The notes under the pieces are model-generated. The model was not told where the DNA came from. It was given only the letters and a program-made list of their open reading frames with translations, and made no database searches. A program made the position numbers and the translations under genes. From contig JANTQA010000051.1 of the NCBI GenBank assembly GCA_027625915.1, forward strand, positions 4,526,501-4,590,500: 64,000 bases of DNA, given 5' to 3'. This document shows, piece after piece, positions 35,625-49,000 of the stretch; position 1 is the stretch's first letter, and every line of letters begins with the position of its first letter. Source of the DNA: Anaeramoeba flamelloides (Eukaryota; Metamonada; Anaeramoebidae).

Positions 35625-36361
35625 TTTTTTTTTCAGGATATTTATTTTTAATATTTAATTTTTTAAATTAGATATTTGATTATAATAATGATATTTGTAC
35701 GAAGTTCAGAAAATAAGTAAATATTTTTATTGAGAGGATGATTTGAATATCATCCAGATATAAAATTTTTTGCCTGTTTTCGCGACAATAAGCTAAATTT
35801 CTTTCGTTATTATTTATTAAAAGAGTGCGGAAATTAAAGGAAAAAAAATAAAAACACAAAAAAGAAAAAAACATTTTTTAGTAGTTTTTCATTACTTTTA
35901 GATCTTAACAGCGAGAAGAATTTTTGTATTCTTTGAAACGGTTTTAAAATAAGAGAATCTCAACCAACTAAAGTAATTTTTTCTAAATTTCGGTCTTTTT
36001 AAAAAGTTTATTTAATTCATCCTTTTAAACTCTCAAAATAGTTTATACTCATTAATAAGAACAAATTTTAAAATCTATTATTTTGAATAAAAAACATAAT
36101 TGGTATATTAATATCAAGGTAATATTCAAATTTATTCTATCAATTCCCTTGTCTGTTCTATTTTTAATATTAAAGTACCATATCCAAAAACTGGGCTATT
36201 ATTTTCTCAAAAAAAAAAACGAGAAAAATTGAATAATACTCATTATCCGTAGACTATTTTTAAATAACAATATTTTTTCTAGAAATACCAATATTAATAT
36301 TTCTAGAAATAAGGATATTTTATATGGATTTTTTTAGCTTATATTTCAATAAATAATAACT

Positions 36362-36387
<26 letters not shown>
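35625..36387. other. Gene-free AT-rich stretch ending in (TA)n
   Basis: A minus-strand open frame at 35680-35874 shows no domain. The (TA)n tract at 36362-36389 is where MITE copy D is inserted. Confidence 0.5.
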
Positions 36388-36395
<8 letters not shown>

Positions 36396-36917
36396 ATTCC
36401 AAAAATTTGGATACACCCAAAATCAAAAAAAAAAAAAAACCACAATTTATGATATTTTTCCAAACCTAATAGAAAACAACATTTAAGTTACCCAGTATTA
36501 ATGTTTCAATAATTAATCATTTTAATCCAAATAAAGAAAAAAAATATAAAACTCAAAAATAAAAATAGGTGAGTCCAAAATAATGAAACGAGCTGAAAAA
36601 AAAATGTATTGGTAAATTTGTTGAAATTTCACCAATAATTGTTGATCGATCAAATGTTAAGATAGCGTCTACCAATTGTATTTGATTTTCGAATTTAACA
36701 AACTCAACACTAACTTTCTATTAACCATTGAAAAAAAATTTTCAGATCTAAGGAAATAGATTACGTAACTTGCAAAAAATGAAATAGAAATAAAATAAAA
36801 AAGATAAAAAATGAAATAGTTCGTAAAATCAAAATTATTTCCAAATTGAATTTAAAGTGTAGTAATGATGTTCTTTCCAATGCTTAAACTGTGTCCAAAT
36901 TTTTGGAATCTAGTTTA
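36388..36917 (-). mobile_element. 530-bp MITE family, copy D
   Basis: Reverse orientation relative to copies A-C. It starts TAAACCCCATTCCAAAAATT, then TGGATACACCC, and ends GTCCAAATTTTTGGAATCTA, then GTTTA. TA is present at both edges. It sits at the end of a (TA)n tract, a natural target for a TA-specific transposase. Confidence 0.85.
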
Positions 36918-37288
36918 TATATATATTCATTTTATTTTTCATTCTTTATTTTTTTCTTTTAATGATATTTAAGAAACTAAATACAAAAATAGGAGAGTAT
37001 ATTTTTTTTAGTAAATTCAAATTAATTTTTTTCAAAATTATCAAAAATTTCAAATTAATTAAACAACATTTTTAAAATTATTTTGTTAAAATTTGATTAA
37101 TGGTAATATAATTCTAATTCAAATCTATATATATATATATATATTTCCTTTGTTATAATTATTGCCATTTTAAAAAGGAAAGAATTTTTTTTATATGTTG
37201 ATCGAAATTAATTTTTACAAAATTTTCTATTTTAATAAAGTGAAAATACTATTGAAGAAAATATTATTTTCATTGATATTATAACTTC
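36918..37288. other. Spacer between two MITEs
   Basis: AT-rich with a (TA)n tract at 37125-37145. Nothing else seen. Confidence 0.5.
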
Positions 37289-37820
37289 TAAACCCTGTTC
37301 CAAAAATTTGGACACATCCAAAATCAAAAATATCAAACAAAAAAACTCAATTTATTGTATTTTCCCAAACCTAATATAAAAATTATTTAAATTGCTCAGT
37401 ATTATTGTTTTAATAACTAATCATTTTAATCCAAATAAAAGAAAAAAATATAAAACTCAAAAATAAAAATAGGTGAGTCCAAAATAATGAAACGAGCTGA
37501 ACAAAAAATGTATTGGTAAATTTGTTGAAATTTCACCAAAAATTGTTGATCGATCAATTGATAAGATACCAATTACCAATTGTATGTTATTTTTCTATTT
37601 AACAAACTCACACTAACGTTCTATCAACCATCGAAAAAAAAATTCCATATCTAGCAAAACAGATTACGTAACTGCAAAAAAGGAAAATGAAAACAAATCA
37701 AAAAAGACAAAAAATGAAATAGTTTGTAAAATCAAAAGTCTTTCCAAATTGAATTTAAAGTGTGGTATTGGTGTTCTTTCACCTGTTTAAACTGTGTCCA
37801 AATTTTTGGAATATAGTTTA
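37289..37820 (-). mobile_element. 530-bp MITE family, copy E
   Basis: Same orientation as copy D, only 371 bp away. It starts TAAACCCTGTTCCAAAAATT, then TGGACACATCC, and ends GTCCAAATTTTTGGAATATA, then GTTTA. Copies D and E share long runs such as ATAGGTGAGTCCAAAATAAT, so they are close relatives. Confidence 0.85.
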
Positions 37821-40084
37821 CATCACATTTAAAGGTGATATATTACTTTGTTTGTAACAAAAAACTTAAAAAAGGATTTTTTTCTGAAAATTTATTCACT
37901 TTTTGAAAATAGAATACTTTAAAAATGTTTTAAAAAAGTACTCCTATTTTGAAAGCAGTTATATATAAAATCGGAATTTATTTAATGCATTAGGTGTTTT
38001 TCTTATTGTGTTCGATTAACTATTTGTGAAAAAGGATTAATAATTATAATAAGATATTTTTTTTTATTATAATTTTTATTTCAGTTTGAGTAGAAATAAA
38101 TAAAATTGTTTATTGTTCACGATGTATGGTAAAAAAGCAATTGATGAAATCATATATTTATTCGTTTTTAAATCTTTTTTTAATGTTTCCAATAATTATC
38201 TATTGAAAAATATATATATATCTTTGTCAGATTAAAAATAAGAGATATTTTCAAGATATGTATATTGTTTCAATTATTCTTTTTTTAAATTAAATTTTTT
38301 CATCAAAATAGCAAAAAAAAAATGAATTAGTAAACCAATTTTTAATAGAGATGTGGATACCAATATGAAAATTTCATTATTTATCCCCAATTTCGAAAAT
38401 CTTGATATTTCATATTAATAGACATTTTGACAATTAATTAAAGGTTGAAATATAAATAATATAGAACTTCGATAGAAATACAAGAGAATAATAAGTGTGA
38501 TTATCCATTTATTAAATGAAAAGAAATCTTCCAGGTAATTAAAATAATTTGTTAATTACTCATTGAAAATATTACACCAACAGCTTAAAGTATTCAATTC
38601 GAAAATTAGACTCTTAGATTCTTAATTAAATTTCCTTATTCTAATGTATAATAAAATTTCAATTAGAGCAATTTTATTTTAATCTTATTATCAACTGAAT
38701 AATTTTATATATTTGGTAAAAGAATAAAATGGATGGAAAAACTATTAAACAAAATTTTATTTTTTATTTTATTATTCTAAAAAATAATGTGACGATTCTA
38801 CATTAAATATAAGTAATTTTTTTTTAAAAATTAATCCAAAAATACTTTATTAAATTCTTCAAAATGAGTATATTTGTAGGTTTGAAAATACAAAGGAATT
38901 GTATAGAAAATATTATTAGATTTCTTTCAAAGATGAAATCGAAGAAATTGGCTTTTTTATTTTATTAATTATCAAAGGTTAGTATTGTGAAAAAAGGGAA
39001 ATAAAGTATTTAAATGATAGATAAAAAAAAATGTTTAATTTTATTGAATTTATTTTAGAGCAGAAAATGAAATATTATATAAAAGATAGGGTACAATTAA
39101 ATTTAAATTTACCTAAGAATAACAAAATAAATTATTCTCTCTTTTCTAAAGTATTATTTTGTCAAAATATTTATTCACATTTAGTATTTTTTTTGGGAGA
39201 TCTCCAGAAAGTTTGGATTTGGGAAATAATTGCCCATCATGGTATATTCAAATAATTAATAAAAACAATATACATAAAATCTGTTAATGTAATAGTGAAA
39301 GTAGACCTTTGGTTTTAGATCTCAAAAAATAACCTCCAAAGAGAAAAAAATAAATTTCTCAAAATTATTTTTAATTTTGCTTTTTTTTTTTTCTTTTTCT
39401 CCATCGTTTTTATTCGAGATCTTAATAAGAAATAGGTTTTTCTGTTTTATTCAAATTTTCCAGGAATTTAGAATAAACAAGAATCATTTCAATTTGACAT
39501 AAAATATCACATATTTTTATTTCAGGAATTGTAGCTTCCTTAAATAAGGAATTATGAATTTAGAATTCAAAGAAATAACCCCAAAAAATTAAGTAATTTA
39601 TTTTCTTTTTTTTTCTCAACTTTTAATTTTTTTTACATGAGTCATATATTCAGAAACTGAAACACTATTTCCCACCCTTGGCGTTCTTAAAAATAGTTTT
39701 TTTAAAACATCTTGAATAATTCCTAATTTTTATTTATCAAATATTTTGAGAAAAACTTGTTAAATTGTTTTTCATGTGATTCTTTTACAGCAAATTAGAG
39801 TAAAAAAAACAGAAATTGATTGTTTAATTGATGTGTAAGAGGATGAATGAATTTCTTTTTTTCTAGAATAATTCAAACAGGCAAAAGTCAAAAAATTTGA
39901 TAGAAATTATTTATAAGAAAGGTAAAAATCTTTCAATGGAACAGTTTCTTCCAAATGCAACAAAGTAAGAATTTCCTTTGTGAAATATTGAAGCCCAATT
40001 TTTTTCTTCATTTTTCTTCTCTTTTCTTTTCCATCTCTGATTTTTCTAATTCGAAAAATAGAATAATTAAACAACAACTCTCAA
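37821..40084. other. Gene-free AT-rich stretch upstream of the CARMIL gene
   Basis: No complete gene. An open frame at 39031-39255 ends with the unusual string LGDLQKVWIWEIIAHHGIFK, without recognisable context. A possible alternative 5' exon of the next gene lies at 39936-39964. It encodes MEQFLPNAT and then a GTAAGA donor, and is in phase with an acceptor at 40097-40098. Confidence 0.4.
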
Positions 40085-43000
40085 ATGACAAACAAAAGTG
40101 TTGCAGCATCTTGCCGAACACTTTCCCTCAAAGAAAGGATTTTTGTCCAAGAGCTCGTAGACTCTGTCAATGAAAAAGTGTCGTATATGGCTTGGGTAAG
40201 AAAAAGAAAGATAAAAAACGAAAAATTATTGAGAGTCGAAGATCGGATTCTTGTTATTACACCTTACAGGATCCTTACAATTGGAAAAAGAAGAGGAGGT
40301 GTTAATAAAAAAATATGCCGAAATGGACATTTTTTTGATCTGAAAAAAATCCATAGATTCTCTATTAACCATGTAATCACCTTTTTCAAAAAAAAATAAA
40401 AAAAAAAAAAAAAATTTTTAAACTCCTTGTTTCTTAATTTTTTTTTTTTTTTTTTGCTTTTTCCACAAATTTTTTTAATGCTTATCAAAAACACTACCTT
40501 CAAACCCAAAAGATGATTGTTGAATTCAAAACGTTTGTGATTGATTGTTTTACAGATCAGTCTGACGATTTCATTTCATCGATCTTTAAAAATTATTACC
40601 CCTTGGTGGAGGGTTTTCCCAAGGATCATAAACTCATTTTCGAAGGGAACGACGAAAAAGTATCACAATTCCAAACACAGCCAAACTCAATTGGGAAAGG
40701 GTTTCTCAAGACATACCAAGGGTGGTGTAATTATTATCAATTACAAGAAAACCAAAAAATTATGGATCGGATTGAAAACGATATCATTCGATCAGAAGAT
40801 GTCGAAAAGCAAACAGTCCTTGATCTGTCCTTCTTAAGTGAGGTTTTAGAAATCTCCAAGGACTCAAAGATCCTTTTACCAATTTCGATGGCTTTAAGAT
40901 TTAATAAACATTTTAAAGAAATTTATCTTTCAAAGGTCAAGATCAGGACCATATTAAGCAATTTTAGCCAACCAATCGCACACTCAAATATCATCCAAAA
41001 AATTACTTTTTCCAAATTAAAAATTTCTGAAGGTTTCAATTCTTTAGGTAAGTTTATTCAAAGCACACAACACAATTTTTTTTCTTTTTTTTTTTTTTTT
41101 TTTGAAAGAAGTAGGTATATTTTACCATTTGGAAAAATTTTAATTGCGACACACTTTACTAAAAAAACATTTTTTTAGTGTTAATGTGACATTGAAACCT
41201 TGAAACCAAAATATCCATTCACTGCTCTATTTGTGAAAAGAAAACGAAACTAAATTAACCATTGTGGAAAAAAAGTTCAACACGGTTTTTCAATGGGAAC
41301 CTTAATAGAAACTGAAAACGAAAATTCCAATCAATTAAAAAAAAGAATAAATAAATATATAAAGACAAAATGAAGGATTCAACACAATAACAGTTTTTTT
41401 AATACTATCTTTTAGTATGGGTTTTTCTTTGATTGATCAATTATTAAAAATTTGTTCAAAAAATTGACTATTTTTGAGATCTCCAAAACCACACCCACAA
41501 TTTCGATAATGAAAGTAGATTTAAATTGTGTTTGTTGGGTTGAATCGAAAATAATATAATGGATTACTATTTGAAGTTAATTGATTGGAATTTTCGTTTT
41601 CAGTTTCTATTAAGGTTCCCAATGAAAAACAGTGTTGAACTTTTTTTCCACAATGGGAAATCAGTATTCGTTTTCTTTAAATTTTCAATTTTTTGAACAT
41701 TTTTTTTTGATTAAATTTTTGGTTTTATTAAATTCTATTTTGGATCTAGAAATGTGTTTATGGGAATTGCTCGAAATCAGTCATCGAATAAACCAAAAAA
41801 ATAGCCAAGAGAAGGTGTGCATTTTAAACAAATCTTTTCTTTTAAAAGACCAAACACAAAAGATCACCTTTTCAACAGAAACTTGTTGAAATCAAGTGTG
41901 AAAGAAAAAAAATTCGATCAAAGCCTATTTTCGAAGTTGCTTCTTCTTTATCTTCTTAATTTGGATGAATCCAAACAAGTCAATGTTACTTGGAAATTCC
42001 GCCCTATTACTATTTATTATTATATTTAACAAAATCTTTTGCTCTAGTTGACTTTCAAGCTTCTTTTTTCAAATATTTTTATCAAAATAAGCCAAAACCA
42101 AGAATACTGTTTTTAAAAATTAAAGTAAAAAGGAATTGAATAAACCCAAAAAACAGTTACAAAAGATTCAACAAAAAGAAAAAGAGAAATTGAGAAAAAA
42201 TTTCATTTATGAATTCAGAATTATTTAAAGTTTTCAATTTAATCGAAAATCAATAATTATAAAATCAAACTAATTTATCCAATAAATCTTTTTTTCCGAA
42301 GAAGAAATCAAAAAATATCTTATTTTCTGAACCAAAACAAGAATTGGATGAATTAAATAAAAATAGGAATTTCAAAATTCATTTTGGAAATTCTTTAGAA
42401 ATAAACAGTAATTTTTTTATCAAACATTTTCCAAACAAAAATATTTTTCCATTAAGAATTAAAAACAAAATCAAATAAAGAAGAAGTAATTATGTCAAAT
42501 GATACAAATAAAATCAAGAAATAAAAGATTTTTATTTATTTTTTATTGATCAATTTTTTCATTTTTTTGATTTCCAGTTTTTAGTTGGTTTGTAAATAAT
42601 ATTATTCTAGGATATATCCCAACCACCTCATATTTATTAAAATATTAATGTATTTGGTTTAAGAAATGATTTGAAAAATTCAGTTTCGGATAAAATGTAG
42701 CATTCAAAATTGATAAAATGTACTTACTCCCTTAATTAATTTTTCCAATTTAAAAAAATACAATTTTATCTAAACAAGTTCATAAAGAAAAGGAGCCAAA
42801 TTAATGTTCAACAATTTTAGTTTTCAATTGATTTGTGAAGGACTTTTTATTAATTCAACTCATTGTTATGAAACACCACACTAGTATGAAAAAATAAAAA
42901 GTTTTCTTAACTAACCAGTATTGTGATAAAAGAAAAAGTTTGGAAATTTTAAAAGTTTCACTCTTTTTCTCAAATAAAACTCCAGCGAAACATTTTTTGG

Positions 43001-46000
43001 TTATTTTTTAATGATTTTAAGGTAAATTATTATTTATTAATAATAATTTATTTCATAATTTATCGGTATAATGTAAAAACAAAAAAAGAATTTTGGAAAA
43101 CTTTCTATTTTTTTTTTTTTTTTTAATTCAACCTTCTTTTTTTAGAAACTAAATATTGCAATGTCCAATAAAATAAACAATTAGTTATTATTAAAACTCA
43201 ACAAAATACTCAATTAAAAATAATTTTAAAAGAAAATTTCAAAACAAGTTAAATTTAAGAAAATAGAATTTTTTTTAAAAATATATGAAATCTTTTAAAG
43301 ATCTTGAAAAAAATTTTTTTTGTAATTTGTGCTTTGGTTTATGAAATAGATGAGTTAACTTCATTTAAACAATTTATTAATTTGAGTCTATTTTTTGAAT
43401 CCCAAAATTTCCACATATTTCTCATTATAAACACCAAAAAAAGTAACCTATTATTTTTTATTAACCATTAAATTAAATTCTTGAAAATTGTGTATAATAT
43501 TTTTTGTTTTAATGTTGGAAAGCATTGATTTTGAAAAAAAAAATGTTTATTTTGTTGTTATTTTTGATTATTAATATTTCAGGCCTAATCCCATCCAATA
43601 AAACTAATTGAGGTATAGGTGATTAAATAAATGAAAATTTGATAGAAGTTGAACAAAAGTTTATCAATAAAATTCAGATCTATTAATCAAAAAATTTTTT
43701 ATTCTTTAAGGTTTTAAAAAAGTCGTTTTCTGGTTTTTCAAAAAATGAAAAAAAAAATGTTCAAAAGAATTTTCAATTTTGAAAATTTTTTTTTTACACA
43801 AATTGTTTGGCCTTATTCACAAGAATCCTTCTAACAATTTTAATCATTTTTGTCGGAAAAAAAATGATTTTGAATTTTTAGGATAAAATTTCAAAGTTTC
43901 CAAATATCTTCAAGGTAATTTTATTTTGAACAATCAAATTTCATCTTAAAACAAAAACAAAAATTATCAGTAAAATTGTTAATTGACATAAAAAATTAAA
44001 TGATTATAACTATCATTCTTAAAATAATAAAATTATTTTTTCAATATGTTCAATAAATCATATTTTTTGGTTAACCAAAAGAATTATCTCAAAAAAAGAA
44101 AAAAAATCTTTCCATTAATATTTTTTAAAATAAATACTATTCATTGTGTGTAGTAATGATGGAAAATAGTCATAAATGGGTTAAAAACTATTAATAGTGT
44201 GAGAAATAAAATGAATTTAATAGTTTTCTTTTTCATAAATAATGGAAAAAAAAAATTGTTCTCAACAAATAAAATTTTTCTTATTTGAGTTTCTGTAGTC
44301 AATCAGAATTTTTTGAAACTTGGAATATACAAAATTTGCAAGTAGAGAATATCACCAATAACATATTGTAAAATTTTTGCCCTTTTTTCGAGAAATACAG
44401 ATCCCTTAAAAAAAAAAAATTACAAAAAAAAGAACCATTTTTACTTTTTATATCTATCTCATAACTTTAAGAATAAATTTATTTTTTGAAAAAAATTCCT
44501 TTGTGTGCCTAATGTAAACCAAAACATATCTGAATTACATATTTTTTTTTCAAAATGATTTTGATAAATAAATCAATACAAAATGAAATTATTAATTAAT
44601 GAATTTATATTAAACATAAAAAATAATAACAATATTTTTTTATCTCTTTATATATTATTGTTAAATCTTAAATACAATAGGGGAAGCGTTTTGTAATCAG
44701 CAGTTACCATTGACCTTTTTAGATCTTTCTTCAAATAAAATGTCTGATTCAAATATGAAAATGTTTGCTAATGGGATTGAAAAACTTAATTCTGGATTGA
44801 CTTATTTGGATTTATCTTCAAATCATTTAAACCCAAATTCGATATCAATTTTGATCAATGCTTTAACAAAGAATAAAAAGCACCATAATATTACCCATTT
44901 GAATTTATCTCGAAACAAATTTGGTAACAAAGGATCTTTAAATTTTAAAAATTATCTCAAAACTTTAAAATCAAATAATAAATTAAACTATTTGAACCTT
45001 TCAAATTGCAAAATTTCACTTTCTTTAATTGTTAATTCAATAATAGAAAATAAACAAACAAATTGTTTAAAATATTTAAATTTATCAGATAATAAATCAA
45101 TTAAAAAGGATTTTGAATTAATTGCAAAAATGTGTAAAAAATTCAAATCAATTAGAGAATTTGTAATTTCTGGCTGTAATTTGCAAAAAGAAACTATTTC
45201 TGTAATTTTAGAACAAATTTTATCAAATAAAAAAATATCTGGAATAATTTGTAGAGTTGATCGCAATATGATAAGTCAAAAAGGTAAACCATTGTTTTTC
45301 TTTATTAATTGATTTTATATTTGATTTTTTTTATAATTTTTTTTTATGAATTAATATTTAATAATTAATAAGAATTTTTTTTGTATAAACTTTTCAAAAT
45401 TAAATATTTGATATTTGATGATTGGTATCAAAAGAAAAGTTTAATTAAAATCAAAAATAATTTGAAATGATATTTTAAGGGATTAGCGTCACCATAGATT
45501 TCTCTATAATCAAAGTATGTTGTAATTGGGTGTAAATGATATTAGTGCGCCAGGGATCAAATAGTTTCTGTAACTCTAAAAAATTTATTATAAATCTTAT
45601 TGCACAATAAATTATTACATTTTTTACTAATGATCACTATTTAAAAAATTAAAAATTGTCATATTTTTTTTTTTAATTCCTCTTTCCCAATTCTAAAAAT
45701 AGAAACCCAAAATAATATTATTCCAATATTTAAAAAAAGTCATATTTAGAACTTGTAAAAGTAACTCTTTTTATTTTTTTTTAATTTCAAAGATTAACTC
45801 AATATAAACATAAAAAACCCAAAGGCTGATTTGTTTGATTTCATTTTTATAAAGTTAATTGTAATATCAATACATTTCCAATATTTCAGAAATAATTTGT
45901 CAAAAGAACCTTTTGGTTAATTATTTAATTTTTTTCAAAAAAATGAATTTTTTATCAACTAATCTACATTTTGAGTCAAATTTTAGAAAGATATTTTGTG

Positions 46001-49000
46001 ACTTTGTAGTCTGAATATTGATAACTCAACCTTTAAATTTATGGTTAAATGCAGATTTTTTTCTGAAATTGTTGAGTTTTTTTACTAATATAAAGATAAT
46101 TTTTTAATTGAAGGATCAAAAAATAGTACTACTTTACTAAAAGAATTTTTTAGAGGCATTTGAATCTACAGGGTAATAATGTGATTTGGTCCTCAATAAC
46201 ATCATATTTTAATTTTAGGCTTCTCCATGGGAGACGCTAATTTCTTAACATTGCCTTTAAATTATTTTTCAAAAATTTTGAATCACTTTATAATGTTTTT
46301 TGGAAGCGATTTTGTAAGTTTTATACTCTATTCTCTTCAAAAAAAATATCTTCAAATTTTTGTATCAAAATAGTTTTTTCTAATTTCATCAAATTTTTTT
46401 TTTCTTTCTAGATCAAATTTTTATTTTTTTCTTATTTTATTTTTTTTTTTAAGGTTTTAAATTTTTCTGCTTTTCTTGTTTTTTTTATTTATTTTTGATA
46501 CTTTTTTCTTTTTTTTTTTTCGATTTCTTTTTTTTTGCAAAAGATCAGTTCAAAAAAAAAAATTATACTAGAAAAGACAAATAAAAATTTAAAAAAATGA
46601 GACGATGTAATGTATTTTATAGTGCCTATATTTATTAGCCAAAAAATCTTCTTATTCATTTTTTTTCAGTGAAAGTTCAATAATAAAAAATCCATAATGT
46701 TCATGTCAAAAATTGTTACTCGATTTTTTTTTTGAGGTTTTGAATATATTTTTTTATAATTTTTGGCAATATCAGGTTTTTATAGCTTTAGAATAATGCA
46801 AAAGTGAATTAGAAATCAGATTTAATTATTAGTCGTTATTGAATCTTAAAGAATAATTTTTATTTTTTTCAATTTATTATTTCAGGTGAGTCACAATTTT
46901 TGAAAGATCGTTTAATTAAAAAGTATTTGCTAAATAACTAATTTTTTGTTTTAATTTTTACTTAAAATATTTTTTTTTTATTCATAACATTTAATAAATT
47001 TAATTTCAACCTTATTTTTGTAGCTGTTATTGTTAATAATAAGAATAATTAATTTTCAATGAAAAAAAATATTTTTAATTTGTTTTTAAAACAAATTTTC
47101 TTTCAAATTTTTTTACATTTTTTTAAAAAATTATTTTTATCCTCCAAAAAATCTATAATTAAATATAAATATAAATAAAGGTGCACAAAAAATAAAAAAG
47201 ATTTTCCAAGCTAATTCTGATTCTGTTTCAATCACAGAATTGATCCTTGATGATTGCAAACTTGGCAACGAGGGAATGGTATCGATTTGTGAAGGTATTT
47301 TAAAATTGGAATCGCTTTGTAAGTTATCGTTATCAAGGAATTTTAAGAATGTTGCAAATGATAAATGTATTGAAAAATTATCTTCAGTAATGAGGTTAGA
47401 AAATTTAAGATATTTTAGGTTAAGAGGTAATAAAAAATACAAATTAAATTTTTCCATAAAAAATGCAGAAAAGTTTTTTGGCTCATTGAAAGAAAATACC
47501 AATCTTCAAGTGCTTGATCTTTCGGGTAATAATTTAGGTGAAAACAATTTAGTGTTACTTGCTGAATCAATTACTCCAACAACTCGAATTAAGGAATTGT
47601 TGTTTCAAAATAATTTGGTTACATCGAAATTTTTACAGAAATTGCTTTGGTCTTTAAAAGAAAATGATCATTTGTCTAAAATACATTGGCCAAAAAAAGA
47701 TTTAAAATCTTCTTTAAAGTCAATGAAACAAAAGGAAAGGAGATTACTTATCAAAGAATTGAAAGAATTAAAAATTGAAATCAAAAAAATATTAGATTCG
47801 CATCAAAATATAAAAATTATTACAATTACTCCAGATTTTTTTGAAACACATAAGCGTACACATAATTATGTTCAAGCATCATCTGAAAAAAAGAAGATTA
47901 CAACTGATGAGAAGAAAGGGAAAAAGAAAAAGAAAAATGGAAGTGAAGAATCTTACAAATTAAATGATTCAGATTTTGAAAATCACAATTCAAATTCAAA
48001 TCTTAGTTCTAATTCTAATTCCAGTTCTAGTTCTCGTTCTAGTTCTAGTATTAGTTCTAGTTCTAACTCGGAATCTGGATCTGATATTAAATCTTTAAAT
48101 TCAGAAGAGGAATCTGATTTAAAAAAAAAATCAAAAAATGATAATCTAAAAAACAAAAAAAAAGATAAAAAAAATCCCATCACGCTTGATTTATCATCAT
48201 TATCTGAAAATGATGAAATTAAAAAAAAAAAAAATATTTTAAAATCTCAATCATTTAATAACACTGATCAATCCGATTCGACTATTGAGAACTCTAAAAA
48301 AAACAAATCATCAAAAAATAATAAGGAGGAACAATCAAATAAAAAAAATCAAATAAAAACAATTGTTTATCCAAGAATTAATAATAATACTGTTGATTTA
48401 AATAAACAAAATTCAAAAAAGAATCGAAAAAAACAAAATATGCATAAAAAGGGCACTAAAGAAATGAAAAAGGAAAATCAAAAAAATAAAAAGAAAGATC
48501 AAAAGAAAATGAAAAATAAAACTAATAATAAAACTGATAAAAAAAATCAAAATTCTTCACGTAATGGAAATAAAAAAAAAGGAACAAAAAGTAAAAAGAA
48601 ATTGAAAATGGAAAAGGAAATTGATGAGAGTTCAATTTCTAATTCTGGTTCATTTTCTTCTATTTCCTCAAATTTTACTTCAACACATTCGTCTGAAAGA
48701 GCAAAATGGTCTTCTACTGATCTATCATCATCGTCTTCATCTTCGTTTACATTATTGGAAGATGAATCATCTGAGTCCAATGATTCAAAAAAGAAAAATC
48801 ATAAAAAGGAAAAGGAAAAGGGAAAGGGAAAGGGAAAGAGAAAGGAAAAGGAAAAGGAAAAGCAAAATAAAAAAAATCAAAATCAAAAAGAAATGGAAAA
48901 AAGAATTGAGTCAAAGGGGGGGAAAGGAGTGAAACAAATACAAAAGAAAAAAAAAAAATCAAAGAAAAAAAATAATCAAATGGAAAAGGGGCAAGAGAAA

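Larger units (their letters stand above)
41048..44680 (+). other. 3.6-kb intron 2 of the CARMIL-like gene
   Basis: Donor GTAAGT at 41048, acceptor AATACAATAG ending 44680. It contains an inverted-repeat element (41259-41656), a coding-like patch at 41720-42030 (frames reading ILDLEMCLWELLEISHRI and QVNVTWKFRPITIYYY) that joins to neither exon, and a dispersed repeat (about 43230-44415). Confidence 0.65.

Noticed and set aside
39031-39255. Open frame ending in VWIWEIIAHHGIFK as a transposase fragment
   Set aside because: Superficial resemblance to the DNAPIH region of mariner transposases, but the catalytic Asp and the flanking motifs are absent.
41632-42029. Possible extra CARMIL exon in intron 2
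   Set aside because: Joining exon 2 directly to exon 3 keeps phase and gives exactly one leucine-rich repeat. These frames do not continue the repeat pattern.
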